NCBI RefSeq assembly: GCF_005924265.1
Contig: NZ_VCLB01000010.1
Location: 1 to 64,000 of the forward strand
Source: Martelella lutilitoris
GTDB taxonomy: Bacteria; Pseudomonadota; Alphaproteobacteria; Rhizobiales; Rhizobiaceae
DNA: 64,000 nt
Direction of reading: 5' to 3'
A program made the position numbers and the translations under genes. Positions 8,666 to 19,293 of this stretch are shown here, piece by piece. The notes under the pieces are model-generated. The model saw only the letters and a list, made by a program, of their open reading frames with translations, ran no database searches and was not told where the DNA came from. Every line of letters starts with the position of its first letter. Position 1 is the stretch's first letter.

Positions 8666-9655
8666 GTGGCGAGTGGTACGATCTCAACCATGCTGGGAAC
8701 GGTGGCTTCGCTGCCGGCCCGTGCAGTCAACCCCTTGTGGAAGTGGCTTCAAAAGACGATCGGCGTCAGACGGCTTCCATGGGCGTTTCTGGCGCCGAAT
8801 ATGGCCAGCGTCCTGTTCTTTTCCCTGCTTCCGGTCTTCATCAATATCTATTATTCGGTAACCGGCAGCGACAATCTGTTTCTGGATGAGCGCCCGTTTG
8901 TCGGCGCCTCGAACTATTCCACGCTGCTGGCCTGCCAGAATTATCTCGATCCCGCCACCTGCTCGCGCGATCTGTTCTGGCGCGCGCTCGGCAATCTCAT
9001 CATGTTCGTTCCGCTACAGGTGATGTTCATGATGGGCGTGGCGCTGATCACGGCGGTTGCGCTCAACGGCAAGATCAGGGCGCGCGGCTTTTTCCGCGGC
9101 GTGTTCTTCTTTCCGGTCATGCTGTCGCCGGTGGTGGTGGCGCTCACCTGGCAGTGGATCCTGCAGCGAAACGGTATCCTGAACGGCATTCTCGGGGTCT
9201 TCGGCCTGGAGCGCTTCACCTGGCTTGCCGATCCGCACTGGGCGTTTTTCTGGACGATCTTTGTCACCGTCTGGGCGCATTCCGGCTTCTTCATGATCAT
9301 CCTGCTCGCCGGCCTGCAGTCTATCCCGCAGGACGTCTACGAGGCGGCCAAAATGGACAGGGCATCGCCCTGGCGGGTTTTCACCCGTATCACCGTTCCC
9401 ATGCTCAGGCCGGTGTTGCTGGTGGTCTTCATTCTCGCCGTCATCCGCTCGGTCCAGACCTTCGATGAGATTTACGTTCTGACCGGCGGCGGCCCCGGCT
9501 CGGCCACCATGCTTCTGGTTCAGTATATCTATGAAACGGGCTTTGCCGCGCAGCCGCGCAATTACGGCCTTGCCGCCGCCGCTTCTCTGCTTCTCGGCGC
9601 AGCGCTCCTCGTCTTCACGCTCGTTCAGATGAAGCTTTCGGGAGACAGGAAATGA
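8666..9655 (+). CDS. Sugar ABC transporter permease, MalF type
   Basis: A 329-residue inner-membrane permease of the carbohydrate-uptake family 1, with six or more hydrophobic helices. The EAA loop, which docks the ATPase, is visible as YEAAKMDRASPWRVFTRITV at about residues 230-250. The initiator is GTG at 8666, preceded by GAAGG at seven bases. The stop codon overlaps the start of the next permease by four bases (ATGA), which indicates translational coupling. It should form the translocation channel with the gene product at 9652. Confidence 0.92.
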   Translation: MASGTISTMLGTVASLPARAVNPLWKWLQKTIGVRRLPWAFLAPNMASVLFFSLLPVFINIYYSVTGSDNLFLDERPFVGASNYSTLLACQNYLDPATCSRDLFWRALGNLIMFVPLQVMFMMGVALITAVALNGKIRARGFFRGVFFFPVMLSPVVVALTWQWILQRNGILNGILGVFGLERFTWLADPHWAFFWTIFVTVWAHSGFFMIILLAGLQSIPQDVYEAAKMDRASPWRVFTRITVPMLRPVLLVVFILAVIRSVQTFDEIYVLTGGGPGSATMLLVQYIYETGFAAQPRNYGLAAAASLLLGAALLVFTLVQMKLSGDRK

Positions 9656-10740
9656 CCATGCACGCTTCTTCGCAACCCCGGCGCGGTATCATTCCGTTTC
9701 TGACGCGCAAACAGGGGGGCATCAAGGCCACCTGGGGCGACTATGTCACCTATGGCTATCTTCTGCTCGGCGTCGTGGTCATGCTGCTGCCCGTGCTCTG
9801 GGTGCTGATCTCGTCGTTCAAGGCGCCGGCCAACCTGTCCGAATATCCGCCGACGGTTCTGCCGCAGACGATCCAGGCAATGCAGGTCAAAGGCTATGAC
9901 GAGCCCTTGCCGCTGTTCGAGGTCACCCAGGAAGACGGGTCGGTCAAGCAGATGGCGCAGATCCGCCGTCTCGGCATCAAGGCCCAGATGGTGGATCCGG
10001 AAAATCCGGAAGCCGGTCGGGTGACCGTCGATGTCAATGACGCGGCGCCGGTCCGACAGTTTCACCTGGCCTTCGAGAACTACCGCGAACTGCTGGAAAC
10101 CTCCGGCGGCAATATCTGGCTGAACATCTACAACTCTGCCTTCATCACCGTGGTTGCCACGATCATCACCCTGGTGATGAACTCCATGGCCGCCTTCGCG
10201 CTGTCGAAGTACAAGTTCACCGGCTCGACCGTGGCGCTTGTCGCCATCATCGCGACGCTGATGGTGCCGCCGACCGTCATTCTCGTTCCGACCTATCTGA
10301 TCGTCTCCGAACTCGGGCTGGTCAACAATCTGTGGGGCGTCATCCTGCCGACGGTGGCCACGCCGACAGGCGTGTTCCTGCTGCGCCAGTATATGCTCAC
10401 CATTCCCGACGAGCTTCTCGAGGCGGCGCGCATGGACCACGCGTCCGAATGGCAGATCTACTGGCGGATCGTGTTGCCGCTCTCGACACCGGCACTGGCC
10501 GTCGTGGCCGTGTTCTCGGTGATGAGCCGCTGGAACGACTTCCTGCTGCCCCTGATCGTGCTCAACCGTCCCGAAGTTCACACATTGCAGCTCGCCCTTG
10601 CGGGTTTCCAGACCGAAAATGGCATTGTCTGGCACCTGCTGCTGGCAATGACGACCCTGACCGCGCTTCCGCTGGCCTGCGCCTTCCTGTTCCTGCAGCG
10701 CTATATCACCGCCGGCATCGCGTCCTCGGGCGTCAAGTAA
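9652..10740 (+). CDS. Sugar ABC transporter permease, MalG type
   Basis: A 362-residue permease. After the first membrane helix (about residues 35-55) comes an unusually long periplasmic segment (about residues 60-145, rich in charged residues). The remaining helices follow, with the EAA loop LEAARMDHASEWQIYWRIVL at about residue 255. The ATG at 9652 overlaps the preceding stop; a second ATG at 9658 is also possible. The long insertion recurs in some CUT1 permeases and is not by itself a sign of damage. The gene is followed after 13 bases by the ATPase gene. Confidence 0.92.
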   Translation: MTMHASSQPRRGIIPFLTRKQGGIKATWGDYVTYGYLLLGVVVMLLPVLWVLISSFKAPANLSEYPPTVLPQTIQAMQVKGYDEPLPLFEVTQEDGSVKQMAQIRRLGIKAQMVDPENPEAGRVTVDVNDAAPVRQFHLAFENYRELLETSGGNIWLNIYNSAFITVVATIITLVMNSMAAFALSKYKFTGSTVALVAIIATLMVPPTVILVPTYLIVSELGLVNNLWGVILPTVATPTGVFLLRQYMLTIPDELLEAARMDHASEWQIYWRIVLPLSTPALAVVAVFSVMSRWNDFLLPLIVLNRPEVHTLQLALAGFQTENGIVWHLLLAMTTLTALPLACAFLFLQRYITAGIASSGVK

Positions 10741-10753
10741 AAGGCTACCACCG

Positions 10754-11832
<1,079 letters not shown>

Positions 11833-11836
<4 letters not shown>

Positions 11837-13500
11837 CAGACAGCATGATCACCAATCCCATTCTGCCCGGGTTCAATCCGGACCCTTCGATCTGCCGTGT
11901 CGGCGATGACTACTATATCGCCACCTCGACCTTCGAATGGTATCCCGGCGTGCAGATCCACCATTCACGCGACCTGGCCAACTGGACGCTTGTCAGCCGC
12001 CCGCTGGCGCGCGCCGATCTGCTCGACATGCGCGGCAACCCCGACAGCTGCGGCATCTGGGCGCCATGTCTGACCCATGCCGATGGCCTGTTCTGGCTGA
12101 TCTACACGGATGTCAAACGGCTTTCCGGCAGCTTCAAGGATGCGCCGAACTATCTGACGACCGCGCCCTCGATCACCGGCCCGTGGTCGCAGCGCGTCTA
12201 TCTGAATTCCAGCGGCTTCGATCCATCGCTGTTTCACGCGCCGGACGGCAGGAAATATCTCGTCAACATGCTGTGGGACCATCGCCAGACCGGTCATGGC
12301 GACCAGTTTGCCGGCATCGTCCTGCAGGAATACAGCACCGCCGAGAAAAAGCTGGTCGGTCCGGTTCACAACATCTTCAAGGGCACCGACCGGAAGCTCA
12401 CCGAAGCGCCGCATCTCTATTTCCGCGACGGCTGGTATTACCTGATGACGGCCGAAGGCGGAACCGGCTACGACCACGCCGTGACGCTGGCCCGCTCCCG
12501 CGATCTGCTCGGCCCTTACGAAGTGCATCCGAACAAGCATGTGCTGACCACGGCCTTTGCGCCGGACGCGCCTTTGCAGCGCTGCGGCCATGCCGATATC
12601 GTCGAGACGGCCGCAGGCGAGACCTATATGGTTCACCTCTGCTCCCGTCCGATTACCGTCGACAGTGCGGCGGGTCGCGCCGAGGCACGACGCGACCTGC
12701 CGGGGTCCAATGCAATCGAACGGCGTTCGCCGCTTGGTCGCGAGACCGCGATCCAGAAGGTGGAATGGCGGGACGACGGGTGGCTTTATCTTTCGGAAGG
12801 CGGTCTGCATCCGACCTCCATTCACACGCCGCGGCCTCAGGGCATTATGACGGCCGCGCCCGTGCAGGAAGCGGTGCGCACGACCTTCGCTCCCGGCCCC
12901 CTGCCACCGGCGTTCCAGTGGCTGCGCAGCCCCGAGCCGGAGCGGCTGTTCTCGCTCGACGCCAATCCGGGTCACCTTCGCATCTACGGTCGCCAGTCGC
13001 CCGGCACCATGTTCGAGCAGGCGCTTCTCGCACGGCGTCAGACGGCCCATCGCTATCGCGCCGCCACGCGCATCGATTATGAGCCGCGCGACTTCCAGAG
13101 TTTTGCCGGGCTGATGTGCTGGTACAATCAGTGCCAGTATCATTTCCTCAGCATTACCCGTGAAGACGACGGCAGCCGGGCGCTCCGGATCATGTCCGCG
13201 CTCGGCGACTTTCCCTTCGGCAAGGCCGTCTTCTCCGGTGAGCCCGTGCGGCTGCCGGAAGGACCGGTCGAGCTGCAGGCCACGGTCGATATGACGGATC
13301 TGCAGTTTAGCTGGCGGGTTCCCGATGGCGACTGGCAGGCGGTCGGTCCCGTACTGGATGCGACCATCCTGTCGGATGAGGCCGGTGTCGGCGAGGGCAA
13401 CAACTTCACCGGCGCTTTCGTCGGCATGGCCGCCTACGACATCAGCGGCCAGGGCCATGCCGCCGATTTTGAATGGTTTGACTACGAAATGCCGGGCTAG
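11833..13500 (+). CDS. Glycoside hydrolase family 43 beta-xylosidase
   Basis: A 555-residue GH43 enzyme without signal peptide, so it acts on imported xylooligosaccharides in the cytoplasm. The five-bladed propeller opens with NPILPGFNPDPSICRVGDDY. The expected catalytic trio is visible: general base D17 (NPDPS), modulator D130 (GFDPSLF) and acid E191 (TEAPHLYF). A C-terminal beta-sandwich (about residues 340-555) is present, as in the XynB-like subfamilies with both beta-xylosidase and arabinofuranosidase activity; exact specificity cannot be read from sequence. The ATG overlaps the ATPase stop by four bases. Confidence 0.92.
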
Positions 13501-13654
13501 GCGCTCCTCCCTGACGCCTTCCTGAAAACCGCAGACAGACCCGACTTTGGCGCCAAGCGCCGAAGACGGGCGAGGCTTGCTCCCTGAAATACGGATGACG
13601 CTGAAAGCGGCCCATCACCGGCCCGCGTCACCCGGTCCCGACGGTAATAAATCG

Positions 13655-15826
13655 ATGAACATCCTGCTATCGCATCTGCTCACGCTGGAAGCGGCCAAAT
13701 CCGGCCAAAACTGCGCCGCATCGGCTGTCGACGAAGATGGTTATGATCTCTGGCTGCGCTACCGCCCGCTCGCTGAGCCCCGCCGGAGTGCGGTGGAAAA
13801 GGCCGTCCGTGCCTTCGTTCTCGGCGCTGCAAGTCCGACGATGACGGCTGCCCGGGAAGAACTGGAGCGCGCCTTCTTCGCGATGCTGGTCAAATGCGTT
13901 CCGGTTCTCGACGACGGCGCGATCTGCGACGGCGCCGTCCTTGCCGGAACGCCTGAAAACCTGCCCTTGATCTCCGCTCTGGACCTGCCGCTTTCTGATC
14001 TTGGCAAGGAAGGCTATTGCGTTTCCAGCCTGACCCATGACGGCAAGCGCGTCACGGCCATCGCCGCCAACACCGATATTGGCGTGCTCTATGGCTGCTT
14101 CGCCTTCCTGCGTCACATCCAGACGGGCGGCGATCCGGCAAAGGTCGACCTTGCCGCCGCGCCGAAACTCGACCTCAGGCTTCTCAATCACTGGGACAAT
14201 CTCGATGGCTCGGTCGAGCGCGGCTATGCCGGCTATTCCATCTGGGACTGGTGGACGCTGCCCGATTACGTCAACAAGCGCTATATCGATTATGCCCGCG
14301 TCAACGCCTCTATCGGCCTCAACGGCACGGTGCTGAACAATGTGAATGCCGCACCGGACATTTTAAGCGACTTCTATCTCGAGAAGGCCGCGAAGCTTGC
14401 GGATGTGTTCCGGCCTTACGGGCTGAAGGTGTTCCTTTCGGTCAATTTCGCCTCCCCTTCGGCCCTGGGCGAACTGGCAACATCGGACCCCGCCGATCCC
14501 GCCGTTAAGCAATGGTGGAAGGACAAGACGCGCGACGTCTATCGCTGGATACCCGATTTCGGCGGCTTTCTGGTCAAGGCCAATTCGGAAGGCCAGCCCG
14601 GTCCCGGCGATTATGGCCGCAGCCATGCCGAAGGCGCCAACATGCTGGCGGATGCGCTTGCGCCGCATGGCGGCATCCTGATCTGGCGTTCTTTCGTCTA
14701 TGCGTCGGATCCCGGCACGGACCGCGCCACCGAAGCGCTGAGCGAGTTCAAGCCGCTTGACGGCACATTCCGCAACAATGTCCTGCTGCAGGTCAAGAAC
14801 GGGCCGATCGACTTTCAGCCACGGGAGCCGGTCTCGCCCTCCTTCGGTCAGATCACCGAAACGCCGCTGGTCATGGAATTCCAGATCACCAAGGAATATC
14901 TCGGCCAGACCGCGCATCTGGCCTATCTGGGGCCGGCCTTCGAGGAGGTGCTGAAATTCGACACCCATGCGCGCGGACCGGGTTCAACCGTCAGCAGAAT
15001 TCTCAAGGGCGAGATCTTCCCGCAAAAGGTAACGGGGATTGCCGCGGTGGCCAATATCGGAACCGACCGCGACTGGACCGGCGGCACGTTCAACCAGGCC
15101 AACTGGTACGTCTTCGGACGCATGGCATGGGACCCCGACGAAACGGCCGCCGCCATTGCCGAGGACTGGGTGAAGATGACCTTTACCGACGAGGCGGGTT
15201 TCGTCCGCACCGTCGTCGACATGATGATCGGCTCTCACGAGACGCTGGTGAACTACATGATGCCCTATGGCCTGCACCATCAGGTGGCAACCAGCCACCA
15301 TTACGGCCCGGGACCGTGGGTGAGCGAGCTGGACCGGCCGGAGTGGAACCCGACCTATTATAACCGCGCGGATGAAAATGGCATCGGCTTCAACCGGCTT
15401 GCGAACGGAAGCAACGCCGTTGCCCAGTACAGCCCCGAGGTTGCGGCCAAGTTTGCCGACCCGCATGCCTTCGGAGAGCGCTATCTGCTCTGGTTCCACC
15501 ATGTCCCGTGGGACTTTCCGCTCACCTGCGGAAAGACGCTTTGGGAAGGTCTTGCAGCGCGCTACGACAAGGGCGTGGAAGGCGTTGCCCAGATGATCGC
15601 TTCCTGGGAAAGCCTGCGCCCGCAGGTGGACAGCCAGCGTTTCGAGCAGGTGCGCGCCTTTCTAAAGATCCAGCATCGCGAGGCGCAATGGTGGCGGGAC
15701 GCCTGCCTCGCCTATTTTTCCGCCACGTCCGGTCGTCCCCTGCCGGAGGGCCATGCCGAGCCGGCGCATACGCTCGAATATTATCGCAGTATTCACTTCC
15801 GCTTTGCGCCGGGTGATCCGGCATAA
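13655..15826 (+). CDS. aguA: Alpha-glucuronidase, glycoside hydrolase family 67
   Basis: A GH67 enzyme of about 723 residues that removes (4-O-methyl)glucuronic acid from the non-reducing end of aldouronic acids. The opening DGYDLWLRY, the phrases RLLNHWDNLDGSVERGYAG and HLAYLGP, and the length are all characteristic. Candidate catalytic residues are E312 (ANSEGQPGPGDYGR), D386 (GPIDFQPREP) and E414 (ITKEYLGQ); the last two keep the spacing of the known pair. No signal peptide is seen, so the enzyme is cytoplasmic. The start is uncertain: ATG at 13655 gives a compact N-terminus, but ATG at 13595 is also in frame and neither has a strong ribosome site. It is the last gene of the operon. Confidence 0.93.
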   Translation: MNILLSHLLTLEAAKSGQNCAASAVDEDGYDLWLRYRPLAEPRRSAVEKAVRAFVLGAASPTMTAAREELERAFFAMLVKCVPVLDDGAICDGAVLAGTPENLPLISALDLPLSDLGKEGYCVSSLTHDGKRVTAIAANTDIGVLYGCFAFLRHIQTGGDPAKVDLAAAPKLDLRLLNHWDNLDGSVERGYAGYSIWDWWTLPDYVNKRYIDYARVNASIGLNGTVLNNVNAAPDILSDFYLEKAAKLADVFRPYGLKVFLSVNFASPSALGELATSDPADPAVKQWWKDKTRDVYRWIPDFGGFLVKANSEGQPGPGDYGRSHAEGANMLADALAPHGGILIWRSFVYASDPGTDRATEALSEFKPLDGTFRNNVLLQVKNGPIDFQPREPVSPSFGQITETPLVMEFQITKEYLGQTAHLAYLGPAFEEVLKFDTHARGPGSTVSRILKGEIFPQKVTGIAAVANIGTDRDWTGGTFNQANWYVFGRMAWDPDETAAAIAEDWVKMTFTDEAGFVRTVVDMMIGSHETLVNYMMPYGLHHQVATSHHYGPGPWVSELDRPEWNPTYYNRADENGIGFNRLANGSNAVAQYSPEVAAKFADPHAFGERYLLWFHHVPWDFPLTCGKTLWEGLAARYDKGVEGVAQMIASWESLRPQVDSQRFEQVRAFLKIQHREAQWWRDACLAYFSATSGRPLPEGHAEPAHTLEYYRSIHFRFAPGDPA

Positions 15827-15863
15827 GCGCGAAGCGGACGGAAACCTGTATTTTTCCCACGCG

Positions 15864-15898
15864 AAGACACCGGTGACGCCCTGTCACCGGTGTCTTTT
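15864..15898 (+). terminator. Terminator of the aldouronate operon
   Basis: AAGACACCGGTGAC (15864-15877) and GTCACCGGTGTCTT pair over 14 bases around a five-base loop and end in TTTT. It lies 38 bases after the alpha-glucuronidase stop. No gene is supported between here and 16137. Confidence 0.85.
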
Positions 15899-16136
15899 CG
15901 TGTTTAGGCCGTTTGTCCGGCAACAGTCCGGAATATCGTCAGCGGGATCGAAGCTGTCGTCCCTTGCCGTTGGGATGAAATAGACAAGACGTTAAATGTG
16001 CTTCGTTTGTGGACCTTTCTCGGATACATGACCTGCAAACCGGATACTCGTGCTCGCGTTGTGACCGCTACCGCACTGGAGGCATCGCTTTACCGGTCGT
16101 GCTTCCGCTGGACTGACTGAACGACATGGATTGACG

Positions 16137-17138
16137 ATGATGTTTCGCGCCTTTTGCCTTGCCGCCCTCGCCATGCTCTGCATCGGCTTTTGCCCGCCTG
16201 ATACGACGGCCGCGCCATACCATGCCGGCCTTGTGCGGATCGCGGTCGAAGACCATGCCGGAAAAGCACATGCTGTCATCTGGTATCCGACCGAAGCTCT
16301 TGAGGCCTCGTGGCAGGCCGGGCCGTTCGAGATCAATGCCAGCCAGGGCGTGGCGGTGGCGACGGGGCGGTTTCCCGTCCTGCTCCTGTCGCATGGTCAT
16401 CTCGGCGGGCCGCTCAGCCATCGCGATTTCGCCGCCAATCTTGCCCGGCATGGCTATATCGTGGTTGCGCCGACGCATCTGGGCGATGCTGAAGGCCACC
16501 CGATTGCAAGCCAGGACCAGAGACTGGCACGCCGGCCGCAACAGGCCATCGCGGCGCTGGATGCGGTTTTCGAGGATGACCGCTTCGCCTCCCATGCCGA
16601 CCGCGCTCGTATCGGCGCGATTGGCTATTCCGCCGGGGGCTATACCGCCCTCATTCTGGCGGGGGGGAAAGCCGATTTCGCGCTTGCTTCGGCCTATTGT
16701 CAGGCGCATGGCCGCAGTGACATCGGCTCCTGCGGACCGGAGCAAGGTGCCTGGACCGGGATATCGAGCACACTTGCCGACTGGGTGCCGCCGTCCAATC
16801 CCTATCCCATAAAGGCGCTCGTGCTGCTCGATCCGCTCGCGACGATGTTCGACGCCGCAGGTCTCGCCGCCGTCAAAATCCCTTTGCTGCTCGTTCGCCC
16901 GGAAGATGACGCCGACATGAAGGCCGGTGCCAACGCGCTGGCGCTTGCCGCCAATCTGCCTCGTCCGCTGCAAGCCGTCGTCGTGCCGGGACGCCATTTC
17001 GTTTTCATCGATCCATGCCCTGAACAAATCGCGACCGAAGCCAGCCTGATTTGCGGCGACGACCCCGGTGTCGACCGGGCGTCCGTCCATCGTGAACTGG
17101 AGAGCGAGATCACGGACTTCCTGAAGCAGAATTTGTGA
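16137..17138 (+). CDS. Secreted alpha/beta hydrolase, dienelactone-hydrolase-like
   Basis: A protein of about 333 residues with a signal peptide (residues 1-26, ending TTAAPY). The alpha/beta-hydrolase nucleophile elbow GYSAGG contains S165, preceded by the oxyanion strand VLLLSHGHLGG at about residue 81. A His candidate is in PGRHFVF near the C-terminus. It resembles the predicted dienelactone hydrolase group that includes plasma-type phospholipases. The substrate is unknown. ATG codons at 16137 and 16140 are both possible and lack a strong ribosome site. It stands alone between the xylan operon and an AraC gene. Confidence 0.8.
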   Translation: MMFRAFCLAALAMLCIGFCPPDTTAAPYHAGLVRIAVEDHAGKAHAVIWYPTEALEASWQAGPFEINASQGVAVATGRFPVLLLSHGHLGGPLSHRDFAANLARHGYIVVAPTHLGDAEGHPIASQDQRLARRPQQAIAALDAVFEDDRFASHADRARIGAIGYSAGGYTALILAGGKADFALASAYCQAHGRSDIGSCGPEQGAWTGISSTLADWVPPSNPYPIKALVLLDPLATMFDAAGLAAVKIPLLLVRPEDDADMKAGANALALAANLPRPLQAVVVPGRHFVFIDPCPEQIATEASLICGDDPGVDRASVHRELESEITDFLKQNL

Positions 17139-17276
17139 CGGACTGACAGCAAAACGGGTGAAACAAGCGTTTTTGACGATGTCCCCGGCACCAAAACCAC
17201 GCACCGGCGCGGAATCCTGTCCTCTTTTACAACAGATCTCTTCACCTGCCGGGCGTGCCGGCGCTATACCGGGCCC

Positions 17277-18083
17277 ATGCAAAGCAACCGTTATCATCAT
17301 CTTGAGTGGCTCCATGGCATCGATTTTTTCGAGGCCGCCTTCAGCACGCAGACCTTTACCCGGCACGCGCATGAGGGCTTTGCGATCGGCGCGATTGCAG
17401 AGGGCGCGGGCGGCTATCACTGCCGCGGCGAAAGCATGGTGCTGCCGGCCGGCTCGCTCTCGCTGATGAACCCGGAAGAGCCGCATACGGGCCACGCCGC
17501 CGCAGAACGCGTGCGCTACAACATGCTCTACGCGTCCGAGACGGCGGTGCGCGCGGTTCTGGGCGTGCGCAGCCTTCGCGGCTTTGCCGAGGTCGCGCCG
17601 CGCGATCGCGGGTTCCGGCTGTCGCAGGCTTTGGCCCGGCTTGCCGCTTGCCTCAACAGTGCCCCAACGGCCGATCATCGACTGGCGGTGGAGGAAGCGG
17701 TCCATGCGGTTCTGGCCGAAGCCTTCGCGCATTACGGTCGTGCGGACCTGCGCCGGGCGGGAAACGAGCCCGCCGCGATCCGCGCGATGCTCGGCTTGAT
17801 CGCGGAGGGCGTCGCCGCCGGTGAACCGCTGAACCTCACCGACATGGCGGCCGCGGTCGGCCTGAACCCGTCCTATCTGATCCGCAGCACCGTCCGCGCC
17901 ACCGGTCTGACGCCGCACGGCCATGTGTTGCGGGCCCGCCTGGGCCATGCCCGCCGCCTGCTGCTCGACGGCGCGCCCGCGGTCGAGGCGGCGATTGGCG
18001 CGGGGTTTTGCGACCAGGCGCATCTGATCCGCCAATTCCGCCGCCATTACGGCGTGACGCCCGGCGCGCTCATCCGGCATTGA
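17277..18083 (+). CDS. AraC-family regulator with cupin-like sensor domain
   Basis: A 268-residue regulator. The N-terminal AraC-binding cupin (residues about 15-100, with FTRHAHEGFAIG and LSLMNPEEPHTG) is followed by a double helix-turn-helix at about residues 170-268. In the second domain, NLTDMAAAVGLNPSYLIRS and AAIGAGFCDQAHLIRQFRRH carry the conserved positions. The DUF2000 gene begins 66 bases downstream on the same strand, a pairing that suggests local control. Effector unknown. Confidence 0.9.
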   Translation: MQSNRYHHLEWLHGIDFFEAAFSTQTFTRHAHEGFAIGAIAEGAGGYHCRGESMVLPAGSLSLMNPEEPHTGHAAAERVRYNMLYASETAVRAVLGVRSLRGFAEVAPRDRGFRLSQALARLAACLNSAPTADHRLAVEEAVHAVLAEAFAHYGRADLRRAGNEPAAIRAMLGLIAEGVAAGEPLNLTDMAAAVGLNPSYLIRSTVRATGLTPHGHVLRARLGHARRLLLDGAPAVEAAIGAGFCDQAHLIRQFRRHYGVTPGALIRH

Positions 18084-18149
18084 AAGTCAATATTATCCAA
18101 GACCGGGCAGCTTTCGGCATGACATGGCGTGGCGCGAAAGGAGACCGCC

Positions 18150-18551
18150 ATGTCACTCAAACCCGTGATCATTCTGGATGAAGCGCTGCCGACCGGCCTC
18201 AAGGCGAATTTCTCGGCCGTTATGGCCATGAGCCTCGGGAAACTGCGTCCCGATCTCGTCGGCGCGGATACGCCCACCGGGGACGAGGTTTCGCTTGCCG
18301 GAATCACAACCGTCGCCTTGCCGGTTCTTGGCGCGCCGGGGGAGGACCTGCCGGTTCTGTTTGAAAAGGCGGCCGATCTGCCGATACGGCTGGCCTATAT
18401 GCGGGCTGCGTTCGAGGCGCGCGATTATGACGACTATACCGCCCGGATCGCTGCCGAACCGCTGGCCGGACACGCCCCGCAGGCGCTCCTGATCGCCGGA
18501 TCGCGCAAGGCCGTGGACCGGATCTGCGGCCGCCTGCCGCTGCTGCGCTGA
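18150..18551 (+). CDS. DUF2000 family protein
   Basis: A 133-residue protein matching the DUF2000 pattern: an opening KPVIILDEALPTGLKANFSA, a central TTVALPVLGAPGEDLP, and an ending with alternating hydrophobic and charged residues. The family folds like peptidyl-tRNA hydrolase II but has no assigned role. GAAAGGAGACC precedes the ATG at 18150. It follows an AraC regulator closely on the same strand and may be co-transcribed with it. Confidence 0.85.
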   Translation: MSLKPVIILDEALPTGLKANFSAVMAMSLGKLRPDLVGADTPTGDEVSLAGITTVALPVLGAPGEDLPVLFEKAADLPIRLAYMRAAFEARDYDDYTARIAAEPLAGHAPQALLIAGSRKAVDRICGRLPLLR

Positions 18552-18715
18552 GGCGACTGCCGGAACGCGGCGCTTCTGGCGGCGCGTCTGCGGTCTGCGA
18601 AAACGGACGATCTTTGAGAAAATGCGATCTCCGAGCCGCGTTTTGCCACAAACCGGGCCTACCGGCCCTGAGCCGCATTCCTCGCGCCGTTCGAAATCAA
18701 ATCAAGGAAAACCGC

Positions 18716-19219
18716 ATGCGATCCAGTGTTCTGCCCACCCTCTTTTTGTCCCTCCTTCTTCCCGTCGGTGCACATGCTTCCTGCATCACCCCGGATGGCG
18801 CCGGCTTTGATCTGCAGGGCGACGAGGCGACGAGCCGGGAGCACGGGCTGACCTGGAAAAGATGCGCGATCGGCATGCAGTGGGACGCCGGCGTGCAGTC
18901 CTGTTCCGGCGCGGCGCGCGATCTCGGGCTGAACGAGGCGATTGATTTCGCGAAGACGCAAGGCGACGGCTGGCGCGTTCCGACCGGGCAGGAACTGGAA
19001 ACCCTTATCCTCGACACCTGCGAAGGTCCGAAGATCGACGGGGTTGCCTTTCCCAATATCGCCGCCACCGACTTCGGCGACGGCGCGTTGTTTTGGACAT
19101 CCACGGAAGCGATGCCCGACATGTTCTATTTCTTCGACTTCACCAACGGCTTTTTCGACATGCACAGCCAGGGTTTTCACCTGTCGGTCTTGCTGGTGAA
19201 AGACAGTGCGCGGCGATGA
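18716..19219 (+). CDS. Small secreted protein with DUF1566 (Lcl-like) domain
   Basis: A protein of 167 residues with a signal peptide (residues 1-20, ending AHAS) and a compact domain. The phrases LTWKRCAIG, GWRVPTGQELETLI and LFWTSTE are the conserved parts of DUF1566 or Lcl-type domains found in secreted and surface proteins. Four Cys residues in the mature part could form disulfides. AAGGAAAACCGC precedes the ATG at 18716. Role unknown. The next gene is convergent. Confidence 0.8.
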   Translation: MRSSVLPTLFLSLLLPVGAHASCITPDGAGFDLQGDEATSREHGLTWKRCAIGMQWDAGVQSCSGAARDLGLNEAIDFAKTQGDGWRVPTGQELETLILDTCEGPKIDGVAFPNIAATDFGDGALFWTSTEAMPDMFYFFDFTNGFFDMHSQGFHLSVLLVKDSARR

Positions 19220-19293
19220 CGATCGGAGACAAGCCCGGGCCGCGAAGCGTCCGGACTTGTCACGAGACCTATCGTCTGTCCCAGCCTCGACCC

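Noticed and set aside
16068-18080. A 670-codon minus-strand frame opposite the hydrolase and AraC genes
   Set aside because: It spans two clear plus-strand genes, shows no domain and has the amino-acid bias of an antisense frame.
19219-19278. Hairpin between the DUF1566 gene and the convergent hydrolase
   Set aside because: GACAAGCCCGG and CCGGACTTGTC can pair with one mismatch inside an outer GACGAT/ATCGTC stem, but there is no T-run and the stem is interrupted, so I do not list it as a terminator.
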